Shown: piece by piece, positions 10,542 to 21,163 of the stretch
Layout of the letters: the number at the start of each line of letters is the position of its first letter
Position numbering within the stretch: position 1 is the stretch's first letter
Assembly: GCA_004802725.1 (NCBI GenBank)
Contig: SGPM01000264.1
Coordinates: forward strand, 1 to 39,150
DNA from: Antrodiella citrinella
Lineage: Eukaryota; Basidiomycota; Agaricomycetes; Polyporales; Steccherinaceae
DNA: 39,150 nt
Reading direction: 5' to 3'
Program-made: the position numbers and the translations under genes
Notes under the pieces: model-generated
What the model saw: the letters and a program-made list of their open reading frames with translations, nothing else
Databases searched by the model: none
Told to the model about the DNA's origin: nothing

Positions 10542-11259
10542 GGTAGATGAGGAAGAGAGAGGAGGGGGAACCCGTCGAAATGACTGGCAATGGAGGTCGT
10601 GGTGGCCAGAGTGGAATGAGCCGCAGGCATGTTGAACACGATTATGTCAGCCGTGCGAACTGATCTTGCGCACGGGCCATGTCGACCCGCAGGCAATATG
10701 CAGGGCTTGCTCGTCGAAGTGCATGCGGGCGTTGTTGGTGGGAGCGGCGAGGAGGATGGAGCAGACGACGACGAAGACCAAGGGGAGAAGAGGCAGATGG
10801 GTGTGGGATGTTGTTTGTCTTTGCTCAAACACACTCATACAATGCACAAACCAACGAAAACCAGAGAAAACAAATTTGATCCAAGTTTGGCTGTGTATTC
10901 GACTGCTTGCCTCCAGCCACTCTCTCTTTCTCAGTCCCTTCTCTATCTCTCCAGAAAGCATCGTAGCTACACCCTGCGTGCTCGTCCTGATGTATTTTAT
11001 CCGTGTGATGAACTTTACATCTCCTGTAAAAATCGCTCCTAGCGTTCTCGTCACTCGTTGCTTCGTCAAAAACATCCTCAGTATTCTCAGCTCGCATGGA
11101 ACTGCCTTCTGCTGTATTTCTTAGACCCCTCGCTGCCCATGTGTCGGGGTTGCCATACCGAGCCAACGTCGGGGATTTGTGTGGTCTCGTGTCCCGAAAA
11201 GGCAACTGACGTCATTTCGTAAGCGGTTTGCAAACAGTAGGCGACAGAGACGCTCATCC
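10542..11259. other. Divergent intergenic region (forkhead / membrane protein)
   Basis: 718 bp between the two divergent starts. The forkhead-proximal half is rich in GAGGAGGA-type purine runs; the rest includes a pyrimidine-rich stretch around 10905-10960. A perfect CRE palindrome is listed separately. Open frames seen here lack domain content. Confidence 0.5.
11207..11214. promoter_or_regulatory. CRE/ATF palindrome TGACGTCA
   Basis: A perfect TGACGTCA lies 46 bp upstream of the ATG at 11260, in the intergenic region shared with the forkhead gene. This is the consensus site of CREB/ATF bZIP factors. Function here is inferred from position only. Confidence 0.45.
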
Positions 11260-11922
11260 ATGTCTCAGGACAAAAACATGTCTGCGTCGTCCACGACGAC
11301 AAGCACTGCAGACACAGCGACGGCGGACAATGGCAATGACGCCTCCAAGCCAGAGGCCATCCGTCTGACCATATCTCCCCGCTACTACATGCTCCCGGGC
11401 GCCGCTATCATCGTTGGCACTACCATTGGCTTGTTTCGTGGCTCACGCACAGCGTCACTCCGTTTCCTGGCAGAAAATGCACACCGGCCTCCGACCACGG
11501 TGCAAGGATGGTATTTCTACAACAAGACTAAGAATTACAGGGTGATCCTGGGCGGTGTCAAAGAGGCGGGTGCCGACGCGATGAAACTGGGTGCCACTGC
11601 TGGGCGGATGGGTTGCCGTAGAGGGGGCCTGCAACCGGGCTGGTCTGGATGATTTTGCAGAGGTGGCAGCCGGTGTGGGTACGGCGGGCGTGTTCTCCGC
11701 TGTCTGTGAGTCCGCTGCAAATTTTTGGGGCCGATGCCACCCGTTGAGATGCTGAGCCGGCTGTTGTCAGACCGTCTACCTTGGAGAATGACTGCACGGA
11801 CGCTGGTGCTTGGGCTGACGATTGGAGGCTTGATGCGAGGGCTGAGGTGGAGCAAAGGGTATTTGAAGGAACATACTGCGGCGATATCAACGGAGGAGGG
11901 CGGCAAGGGAGCAGAGGTGTAG
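11260..11922 (+). CDS. Small multi-pass membrane protein, one-base frameshift
   Basis: Exons 11260-11705 and 11771-11922 (65-bp intron, GTGAGT donor) would encode about 198 residues, but the total is one nucleotide too long. The frame is good up to KLGATAG, then must change by one base at the GGG run 11602-11604 to reach GGWVAVEGACNRAG and the second exon (AVYRLPWRMTARTL). After a Ser/Thr-rich N-terminus come a hydrophobic segment (residues 43-59), a conserved-looking stretch (TVQGWYFYNKTKNY), and two more Gly-rich hydrophobic segments, a layout resembling Tim17/22/23-type proteins. That family link is only a suggestion. Because coding potential resumes cleanly on both sides, a sequencing or assembly indel is as likely as a true pseudogene. 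Removing 11591-11621 as an intron also restores the frame, but 31 bp is shorter than any other intron here. Confidence 0.7.
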
Positions 11923-12306
11923 ATTGTTCATTCCAGTAGCTGTGCCTGAGACTGAAGAATGGATCGTTGGATATCTGTGAATGCGTGAATTGCGCTGCGA
12001 CTGTGGAATGGCGTAAACCACGCAAGAGTATATAACAAACGATGGACTCAAGGGTCGTTGATGATGGCGAGCTGAAGATAAGGAATGGTGGAAGAGAAAG
12101 GGTGCGGTGGCACCTACTGTGGAGACTGGTGTGTTTCCGAGCGTTCTGCCGCTGATTACACCAAAGATATCTCCCGTCCTCCTCTATCTCTTCACCACCA
12201 CCCACGACGACGACAACGCACCCTCCTCGTCGTTCCCAACGTCCCCGACGCACCCTGCTCTATCTGTCCCCTTCGCGCGTTTTTCCGCGCCTGTGCTGCT
12301 GTCAGG
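11923..12306. other. Intergenic and 5' region of SCH9
   Basis: This lies between the membrane protein and the chosen SCH9 start. An in-frame ATG at 12085 has no stop before 12307, so part of this stretch could encode a 74-residue N-terminal extension of Sch9. The translated extension lacks recognisable features, and I treat it as 5' untranslated. Confidence 0.4.
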
Positions 12307-15300
12307 ATGCTCAAGTTCTGGCCCTCGACTCCGGTTGATCTCACCCCCAAAGCCGGTCCTAATGGCCAAGAACGTCCCAACCCTTTCGACATCCATATTT
12401 CCCCCGCTCTCCCTCCCATCGACACTCTACCATCGTCGACNACAACGACGGCGGCCCCTTCTGCGCCCCGCTCGCCGACCCCGCCTCACACAGGCGCTGC
12501 GCCTTTGACTCCGACGGCCATAGCGCCCTCCTACCACCACCAACTGCTAAACACGCACCATCACCTGCTTTCCCCCTCCATCTCTGCCACCACCCCGACC
12601 GGACTCGCCAATCCTCCGTATGCGCCTCCGATTATCCATCAACCCCCTCCTGGCCCATTAACCCCCTCAGCTTCCACCGCTACCGCTCAGGCCACTACCA
12701 GTCTCTCTATACATGCCCCCGTATTCAATATGCAGCAGCCCCCTCCTCCGAAACGTCTTGCCTCATCTACTACGACTACCATGACAGTCACCACAACCAT
12801 GGAACCCCATCCACCTTCGTCCAATATTACAGCAACTAGACATCTCAATACCCCCAACGGATCCTCGTCTGCCCATGTACCCAGTACCACACACGGATCA
12901 AACACTACTTCCTCTACCGTTGCATCGAGCACTACCAACGGAACAGGTGGACCTTCTAGAGGACAGGTTCATGTCAAACTCATCTCCGCTAGAGGACTCC
13001 ATGTCCGATCCAGTCGAGCCAGGCCATACGTCGTTGTACAGTTCGAGCAGAACGAATTCGTATCTAGAGACCCTACGGACGAGACGGACAAGGAGGTTAA
13101 AGGCGTCGCTATCTCCAGAAACTCCTCGTCGACCGCACTTTCCGCTCTCAACAAGATAGCACCGAGTACTGCGACCAACGGGCACAGCACGAACGGCCAT
13201 GCTACGCCTACGGGAAATCGCAGTGCCAACCATACTCCGTCTTCCTCCGCTGGATCTGGCAAATCCGGGTTGTCAGTAATATTTGGCAACGGGCGCATAT
13301 CGGCACATAATCCGGTTTGGAAACATGAAGTCTCCTTGTAAGTTCTCATTTCTTAGCATCGCTGGTCTTTGCTCATTTGAGTCCAACAGTGACGTTACAT
13401 CCGAGGAATCTGCAATTACTTTCAATGTCTACGACCGAGCTGTTAGCGATTTGGGTTTCCTGGGTACGGTGCAGATCAAGCCTGTACTAGTTCATGATCA
13501 TACGGTAGACCAATGGTACAAGTGAGTGACCGTCCTTTCCCTTGAGCTCTGTTTATTCATGGTATCTGCTCCGTGTTCCTTTTCCATTTCGTGTCTTCCC
13601 ACAACTTCCCACTCCACTTTGCCTCGTGGACGCCGTCTAGACTTCAACCATACGAGAATGAACCGGTCACAGGCGAGATGCGAGTTCAGATAACATTTGA
13701 GAACAGCAAGGTATGTAGTAGTATCATGTGTTATGTCTCTCCCGCCCCCTTTCTTTCCCCCGACCTTCGGACCCGAATTTGGAAACATCCTTACCGCGCT
13801 GTGCCTTCTCACACGACCACTTTCAATTGCCCTACTCCGATGTTGCATCATGCTGAACACATGCTTACGTATTCTGCACTGCTTGACAGACGAAACGAGC
13901 ACTCACTCCGCGAGACTTCGAGTTCTTGAAACTGATCGGGCGAGGCACTTTCGGCAGAGTCTTCCAGGTTCGGAAGAAGGATACCAAACGCATTTACGCC
14001 ATGAAAGTTCTCTCCAAACGCGAGATCATTGCCAAGAAAGAAGTGGCGCACACGATCGGTGAACGCAAGATTCTGCAACGCTCGCTGGATAGTCCATTCC
14101 TTGTTGGCTTGAAGTTTTCATTCCAGACCGACGCAGATTTATATCTCGTAACGGATTTCAAGAGCGGCGGAGAGCTGTTCTGGCATCTACAGAAAGAGAC
14201 ACGGTTTTCAGAAGATCGAGCGAGGTTCTACATTGCCGAGTTGGTTCTCGCATTGGAGCATTTGCACAAGTATGACATTGTGTACCGGTGAGCAGGCTTT
14301 CGAATTTCCAATGTCTTCACGATCTGTATCTGACGTCACATCTTGTCTCTCAGCGACCTCAAACCTGAGAACATCCTGCTAGACGCGACAGGCCATGTCG
14401 CACTCTGTGACTTCGGCCTGTCGAAACCTGATCTGCGATCCGACGAACTCACGAACACGTTCTGTGGCACCACCGAATACCTCGCGCCTGAAGTCCTGCT
14501 AGACGAACATGGTTACTCCAAGCTGGTAGACTTCTGGAGCTTGGGAGTGTTGTTGTTTGAGATGTGCTGTGGATGGAGTCCATTCTATGCGGAGGATACC
14601 CAGCAGATGTATAAGAACATCTGCTTCGGAAAGATTAGATTTCCAAAGGGAGTGATCAATGAGGATGGGAAGCAGTTCGTCAAGGGGGTGAGTTAGGCTT
14701 TTGGATCTTGCTCGTGCTTCAGGGCCTAATCTTGTTCCCCCAGCTTCTCAACCGCAACCCTAAGCATCGATTAGGCTCTCATCGAGATGCGGCCGAGTTG
14801 AAGGAGCACGCTTTCTTCAAGAGCATCGACTGGGAAGCACTGTCACGGAAACAGGTCACTCCACCGTTCAAGCCTGTCGTCGAATCCGACGAGTCTGTCG
14901 CCAACTTCGACCCCGAGTTCACAACGACCGACGTTCGCGAACAGGCACTCTCCGACTGGGACGACGAGGATCCTTCCGAAGACTGGGTCGCTCTGTCGCA
15001 AAGTCTAAGTGCTACCGTGCACACGCCGAATGGACCGCTAGGGTCGGACAAGCCGTCAAACGCTGCCGCTGCCGCGGCGACTGCGCTAGCCCTTTCGTCT
15101 GGACGGGGAGCGGAGGTTGCTGCTTCTGATGACGCAAACGGTGGTGTTGCTATTCAGATGCCGCGGAGGAAGAAGAAGCATCGTGAGCCGGTGGGCACGC
15201 CGTTGACGAACAGTGTGCAGGAAAACTTCCGCGGTTTCACGTACCACGGCGAGTCGATCGTCCCGGAATCCGCTGTAGGCTTGCTCGCTGAGCACGCGCG

Positions 15301-15451
15301 CAACGAGGAGATCGCTATTCAGGACGAAGAGATCGCTGCGCTACGGTGTGCAGATGAGGAGCTGTTGGATCTGGAGAGTCCGGTGGGGAGGTATGCACAG
15401 CAGCGGAAAGGGATCTCACTTGATGGATTCGACGATGAGTTGAATATGTGA
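12307..15451 (+). CDS. SCH9: AGC protein kinase Sch9 (C2 domain plus kinase)
   Basis: Exons 12307-13337, 13390-13521, 13641-13710, 13890-14287, 14354-14687 and 14744-15451 encode 890 residues. Sch9 is the fungal S6-kinase-like effector of TORC1, controlling growth, translation and stress resistance. Residues 1-210 are Pro/Ser/Thr-rich. A C2 domain (about 215-405) carries a low-complexity insert before NPVWKHEV. The kinase domain starts near F421 with GRGTFGRV (428-435), catalytic Lys450, RDLKPEN (544-550), DFG (563-565) and activation-loop T579 in TNTFCGTTEY. The AGC tail ends with the hydrophobic motif FRGFTY (817-822). The base N at 12441 leaves one codon undetermined without shifting the frame. 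The intron before the kinase domain is 179 bp, the longest here. An upstream in-frame ATG at 12085 is possible. Confidence 0.95.
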
Positions 15452-16108
15452 GGGGTCGCGAATGGGTTTTCAGCTCTCTCTCGGGTTCCGTCTATCATTA
15501 TTCGCCTCCCCATCCATCCATCCGCTCCTCGTCCGTGCAAGTCGTCGTCTTCCTCACAGCTTCCCTATGGGTCCCCAACGCATCATTGTATTCCTATATC
15601 TCCTCCTTCGTGGCTTTTGCTCTATCTCTGCCCTAGCGACACCGGTACTGTATCCGACAATTCAATGCCCAAGTCCTATGCCGCCCTCTTCCACCCCAGA
15701 ATGTTTATCAATTCTTCTGACAAGCTCAATCACCAATCACATCACTACAAGCAATCCACAGACATTTTCTTATGTTCTCCCATGCCTCCCATTCTTCTTT
15801 TACCTCTCGTTGTCACGTGTCAGGTCGTTTTGTAAGCTCATACCATCCCTCTGAGGTGTTCACGTTTTTGCATCATCGCTTCACCTAACTCATCCAATGT
15901 GTACGTGTGTCATTCTGTCCGATGCCGCCTTCCATTTCTCCTTCTGCCTCTTTACATGTGATGTACAACGAATAATAAAACATTGTAGTAATTGCATTCT
16001 TCAAAGCTTCGAATGTCAAATGATACGGGGTGCTGCGGGACCCTGTATCGGAATGAATGTCCAGGACAAGGAGATATCGTCTAGATATTATGATATCGTG
16101 CAGATCTG
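15452..16108. other. Convergent intergenic region, nothing recognised
   Basis: 657 bp between the SCH9 stop and the Apd1-like stop, so it holds only 3' untranslated sequence and perhaps a spacer. The SCH9-proximal half is pyrimidine-rich. AATAATAAAA near 15970 resembles a polyadenylation signal but lies over 500 bp from the SCH9 stop. Confidence 0.5.
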
Positions 16109-17432
16109 CTACCAGGCTTCGTGTAAAGACTCGTGCCCAGGCTGCGAGAGCGAGACCCCACCGCGGAGGAGAGGAGGGAGGACTTTGCCCTTGATGATAG
16201 TTTCGCGGACGACGGCCTCAGTAACGTGTGGTGTTACTCGACCGTACCACACACCGACACCTTGTGGTGTGTATATCTGTGTACGGGTCGTAAGCTCACA
16301 GTTAAAGAACGCGGAAAATATCATATGAAACTCACCACAACGTTCCCCGCGAATTTGTGACCACCGAAATGCGAGTTTTTCACGATCAAAGCGCGTTTGG
16401 TCTCTGCCGTCCTCGGGTCGAGGTCGTGCAGTATGCGCTGCACCTCGGCGTCCTTCTCCTCGTCTGTGCCCTTGAAGTCCTCGAGAGCGGCGCCAAGCGC
16501 ACACGGTTCTTCGACTTGCGTGTGGACTTCCCAGCCTTCACGTTCCAATTCGAGGGTCAACGCGTGTTCGAGCTTCGGCGCAGAGATCCCGCAGCGGTTG
16601 TCCCGCCGTTTATGCGAACCTATGAGGGAGGACCAGGAATATCAGCTTCCCAGTCAAGATGTGGAAGTATCACCAAGCAGAAATTTGACGTACAAATCAT
16701 GATGACGACAGAGTACGGCAGCACCCACGACTTGAGATTACTTCCTTCTACGACGTTTCCTCTCCTCGGTACCGCCGGGTCCACCGCCATGTTCCATAAT
16801 TCCTGCGCACTCTTCGCCGAATGCTCAACCCCCGTCACGACTTTGAAGTCGGGAAACACCAGCACGGTCTCTTGTCCAGGCTCCTCGCACACCGAGCGGT
16901 GACTTCCGTTCAGGATCGTCACCGAACTCGAGCTCATGGGATCGTGGATCCCGGGTATATATTTCGCAGCGCCGTTGGTATCGGAGGTACCGGAGGGTTT
17001 AGAGGCGGTGCGAAGGAGGGGGTTGACGTACGCGGCCAGAGAGTCTGGAACGTCAGACACAGAATGTGGCCAGTCGGAGCGACCAGTGGATATCACGATC
17101 TACGAAGTAGGCGAGTAAGCATACTGCGTACGCGCATGGCGCAGTCGAGAAGAAACGCACCTGGCGTCGGTATGCTTTCACTGAACCGAACATCTGCGTC
17201 TCCATGTCAGCACCGAAGCGGTCTGGGTATTCATCGTGTCCTCAATAACATGACAAGCTTCAGTATGAGTATCACGGTGTATAAGGACGGTCTTACCTTG
17301 ATCACAAGGATCGGCACAACTACGACAATCCTCGGTCGAGAAAGGTACATGTGCCTCCTCTAATTCCGCAGTACTGGCATGTATACTTGTTTGACCTAAG
17401 GCGTAAGCCATGAGCCTCCTGAGGGAACTCAT
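16109..17432 (-). CDS. Apd1/Aim32-type thioredoxin-like [2Fe-2S] protein
   Basis: Exons 17432-17297, 17240-17161, 17099-16694, 16619-16336 and 16276-16109 encode 357 residues of the sucrase/ferredoxin-like (Suc_Fer) family. Yeast Apd1 and Aim32 bind a [2Fe-2S] cluster through two cysteines and two histidines and are redox proteins. The matching residues are visible: C208-SHKRRDNR-C217 (C-x8-C) and H291-FGG-H295 (H-x3-H), followed by the family's IYTPQGVGVWYGRV. The N-terminal CRSCADPCDQG (C36, C39, C43) is also typical. Introns are 56, 61, 74 and 59 bp with phases that join cleanly. The protein ends in Trp. I see no obvious mitochondrial presequence, which favours a cytosolic Apd1 over a matrix Aim32, but this is not certain. 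Confidence 0.88.
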
Positions 17433-17917
17433 ATTGAGAGTCTAGAATCTAGTACCGGGGGTGTGTGGCGAGGGATACTAGGAGGGTATGGGATGATAAA
17501 AGGCAACATACGCGATGTAGTTTGCATTAGAATATATACTGCGATGAGACCTAGCAGAGGGAGAGACTCGGAACAAGGTCTTGCGCTGAATTTCAAAGCC
17601 GCCGGGAACGCTATCTGATAAGATCGAGCGTTGCTTATTAGCCTGATGCTTATAAATCACCGATTATCCACCTAGTATCACGACATCCATCATGCAGGTC
17701 ATAAAATACAAAGCAGGGCTAGGAATACATCATCCCCGAACGTACATCGGCACTACAAATCACTCGTTCACAGTTGCAGTCGGTGCCGTAGCAACACGTA
17801 CGTGCCAGGTCCCTCGACCACACCGATCACCTCGACAGTCGGACGCTGCGCAACGAAGCTAATCTCGCACCTTCTCCGCTGAGAAGCGCACATACAAGAA
17901 AGCCTTTCTGTACCGCG
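17433..17917. other. Intergenic, promoter of the Apd1-like gene
   Basis: 485 bp upstream of the Apd1-like gene and downstream of the UIM-like protein gene, both on the minus strand. No coding frame, repeat or clear promoter motif is visible. Confidence 0.45.
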
Positions 17918-20485
17918 CTAACCTCCCCATTCCTCCGGTACGAAAGGTGTCACCACATCGAACGTGTGTTCGTTCCGATCTCTCGACCGCGCTCGCTCTC
18001 GTCCTATCAGCCCTCTCACCCAACTGCTCACACCTCTTTCTCTCCCTGGACGTTCTTCTCCCCGATCGGTAGGATAACACGTCTCCACCAGCTTCGCCAG
18101 ACGCCGCAGACCACCCGAGCCGTCGTGCAGCACCCGTCTTGAATCCTCCAATGCATCGAGCAGGTATGTCGCCAGATCTGGGAACGTGATCGGCAGTTTA
18201 GGGTACGGCAGCCCAGCGGTCGAAGGTATGCTATACCACTTGGAGATCGGTGCATCTGCGCCTTCACGCAAGTACGCGGGTGTCGCAGACATGCTATACG
18301 AGAACGGCAGTAGGTTCGGGTCGCCGTTCTTGTATTTGTACTTCTGGGGATGGTCCGCAGGAACGGGTTGGTCAATGGTCATGTACAGCACGATGTGCCA
18401 ATCTGACGTGTTCTGATGCACCTAAAATTCAATACCAACGTCAGTTGAATCTTCCTCAAATCACGGAAGCAAAGCATGCATACTTTGACAAAGTTGACGA
18501 CAACACGAAGTCGCATTTCAGTCTTGACAAGCGCCATAGCCTCGATCGTTGGTTCCAACCGGGTACCACTGAGCCGCGCCATCAGCTTGATCAAATCTCG
18601 CCAACTGGGTGCTTTCAAATGGAATGGCGGACATCGACCATAGGGCAAAGCGATGACGTTCGGGATCGGGCCTTGCAGGGGCGCCAAATTGGCGCGTATA
18701 ACAGGAGGATTAAATCCAAGAGCTGTCGATCATTTGCGTCATTTTGGATTTCCAACACTTTTAGGAAAATGAACGGTACTCACAGATACCCCGCAGAAGT
18801 TCTTCGTCGATATATTGGTTGGCACCCACAGCAGCAGTGGGTGACGCGGCAGTAGTGGGGGCATCCGCAACACGGCTCGAGGACCGTGGCCGCCCGTGGT
18901 GCTCACTCCCCTCATTGACAGTGGACAGTGAACTCGAGTGTCCCGAAGAAGACCCTGAGCTACCGGGTACAATCAAGTTCTGATCATGGCCAGACTGAGA
19001 CATCGGCGGAGAAGGAGCGTGAAGAGATGGAGCACGAGGAGACGGCATATGAGGAGACGGAGCATGAGGTGACGCTGGTGCAGAATGCCCCGAAGCACTA
19101 GAGCTCGAGCGACCGGTTCGAACTTCTACAAACTGCTTCGATGGAGACGCCGATATCGGAACTGCTGTCGCTGAGGTACTTCGCCCAAGAGCTGAGTTGG
19201 GCCTCGAGTGACCAGGCGATGGGCTTGAAGATGCGGCACTAGCGGGTGCAAGCAACAAAGGTGATGCAGGGGGAGCACCAGAGCCAGACGCAGCTGTCGC
19301 GGGCGCAACCACATCATTATACATCGGAGGTGTATCATGCGAAGAGTAAGGGAAGGATGGTGGATGTGCAGAAGAGGATGGGGCCCTAGACAAAGCTTCA
19401 TCGTCAGACAACTGGCCGAGTACAGTAGGCGGGCTAGAAGTGAAATTATTGAAATTGTGAGGTTCTTCGTAGATGGGACGAGAGGAGTCCGAGGGTGGTG
19501 GTGATGCAGGAAAGCGATGAGATTCGTACGATGAAGGTCCAGGAGACAAAGATGCTGGAGGCTGAGAAGGTATATCCGGTACACTGGGTGCAGGCATTGG
19601 CATCGAAAAGCTGCTGAGTTGCAAAGATTCCTGAAGAGCCCGGGCTACATCCTCATCTTCCTGTGTCAACGTCTTCTGGCGCTTTCGAGCATTCTCCGCC
19701 TCAACCCGGGCAGACATCTCTAACGCCTTAACGAAGTCTGCGTCTTCATCTGGTATAGGTTCATATTCACGGCCAGAGAACGGGGAACGACTAGGATCTG
19801 GAATCGTGGGTGCTGATTGCACTTGAAGAAGTGTGGGCCGGTGCGACTGTGAGTGAGTGAATTGTCCGGGGTATGTGGATAATGACGGAGGGGGGTCGGG
19901 AGGCCGCTGAGACTGTGAATGAGTTAATTGTCCAGGGTATGAGGATAACGATGGAGATGAATCAGGAGGAGCGAAGCCGTACGGTTTCGGAGGAAGGGGT
20001 GGATTGTCGAACACCTTAGCAGGAAGTGGTGGTGGTGGACTCGATTGCGACTGTCGTATCTGTGGCGGCAGGGGGGGAGGTGGTGGATAATGTGACTGGT
20101 GTAAGGGAGGTGAATACTGGTGTGGTTGCTGCGGCATTTGCGGCATTGGGAACGCGGAACGGCCTTGGAAAAAGAAGTCGTTCGAGTTGGACCTCATGTT
20201 ATTCACAGAGGGCCTGCGATCCATGCTACCTGGCTTCAGCATAGATGGTATGGGGGGACCTAGTGGTGTTGGAGGGTAGCTAGAAACCGGGGATGCCATA
20301 TATGAAGATGGTCCAGGGGGAGGCGCGAAGCCTCCTACACTGGATAACGCTGCACTGTAGAACCCAGGCTCTGCAGTCTGAAATCCAGGCTGTGGGTACA
20401 CGCTACGCCGTCTCGCATCGTCTGGATGCTGCGATGGCGGGTAGGGTGGGTAGGGGGATGTATATGACGGTCCCCAGGGATCCAT
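17918..20485 (-). CDS. Proline-rich protein with UIM-like motifs, unknown function
   Basis: Exons 20485-18784, 18722-18484 and 18421-17918 (introns 61 and 62 bp) encode 814 residues. I do not recognise the family. Residues 1-240 are Pro/Ser/Gln-rich, with polyproline runs (about 133-170) and a tandem repeat of PSLSxYPGQxTHSQSxRP (177-217). Two ubiquitin-interacting-motif-like helices follow: DADFVKALEMSARVE near 248-262 and EDEDVARALQESLQL at 276-290; the second fits the UIM pattern well. A long Ser/Ala/Pro linker, including APSPHMPSPRAPS-type repeats, leads to about 250 ordered-looking residues (565-814). These begin around SLGFNPPVIRANLAPLQG and include LPYGRCPPFHLKAP and NTSDWHIVLYMTID. 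All three exons join in frame, and the ordered part spans both introns, so it is a real gene. A ubiquitin-binding adaptor is a reasonable guess only. Confidence 0.8.
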
Positions 20486-21163
20486 TATAGTTTACGGGAC
20501 TTTGTGAGCGCGGTCCAAGTGCAGGATGCCAAGTGATGTGTGCGAGGACAAATGGAAGGTATAAACGCGATAATGATAGATGTACTTTGCTGTCGGAGGG
20601 AGGAGGTGAGGAGGAAGGAGAAGTTCAAGTCAGAAAGTGATAACTGCCGTACATGGGCGCTGGGTTTGAAGTCATAATTTGACGCTGTGCAAACTGGGCG
20701 GTCTCAAGATCTGCTCTGCACCGCACTTATCGGAATCCCTTCTCAGAGATACCTAGTACTTACTTCCGTTGCGACTAACTGTCAGACACAGCCATTGAAC
20801 GCGAAAACCCGCTCTGCAGCACATCGCATGCTCGAACGGACTACTCGGAGGATGATATATGATAGGAAAGAATCCTATTAAAAATCAACCGGCACAAACT
20901 AGGTGTTCTAGCTTACAATGCAAAAGAAAGGAAGGATGCAGAGCAGGTGAAAATATTGCGATATGAGGAATGCATGATGATGGATGAGTGAATAAATGGA
21001 GAGACAGGCGAGGTAAATGATCTGCGAGAGGGCATGAGCAATTGGAGGATAACCAAGAAAGGAGGACGCGAAGCAAAAGTATCGATCAGGTGCGCGCCCA
21101 TGTGCAGGTGGCAAAATACGAAACTAGAGACGAACGAGAGACTCAAGAGAACCACGCGAGATG
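20486..21163. other. Intergenic, nothing recognised
   Basis: 678 bp between the start of the UIM-like gene and the RIM15 stop, both minus strand. It should contain the promoter of the former and the 3' untranslated region of the latter. No gene or repeat is visible. Confidence 0.5.

Noticed and set aside
14331..14338. A second TGACGTCA palindrome
   Set aside because: It lies inside an SCH9 intron and overlaps the expected branch-site region, so it is not a promoter element.
15452..16108. Short open frames in the pyrimidine-rich region after SCH9
   Set aside because: They arise from CT-rich, stop-poor sequence, and none has a recognisable domain or splice structure.
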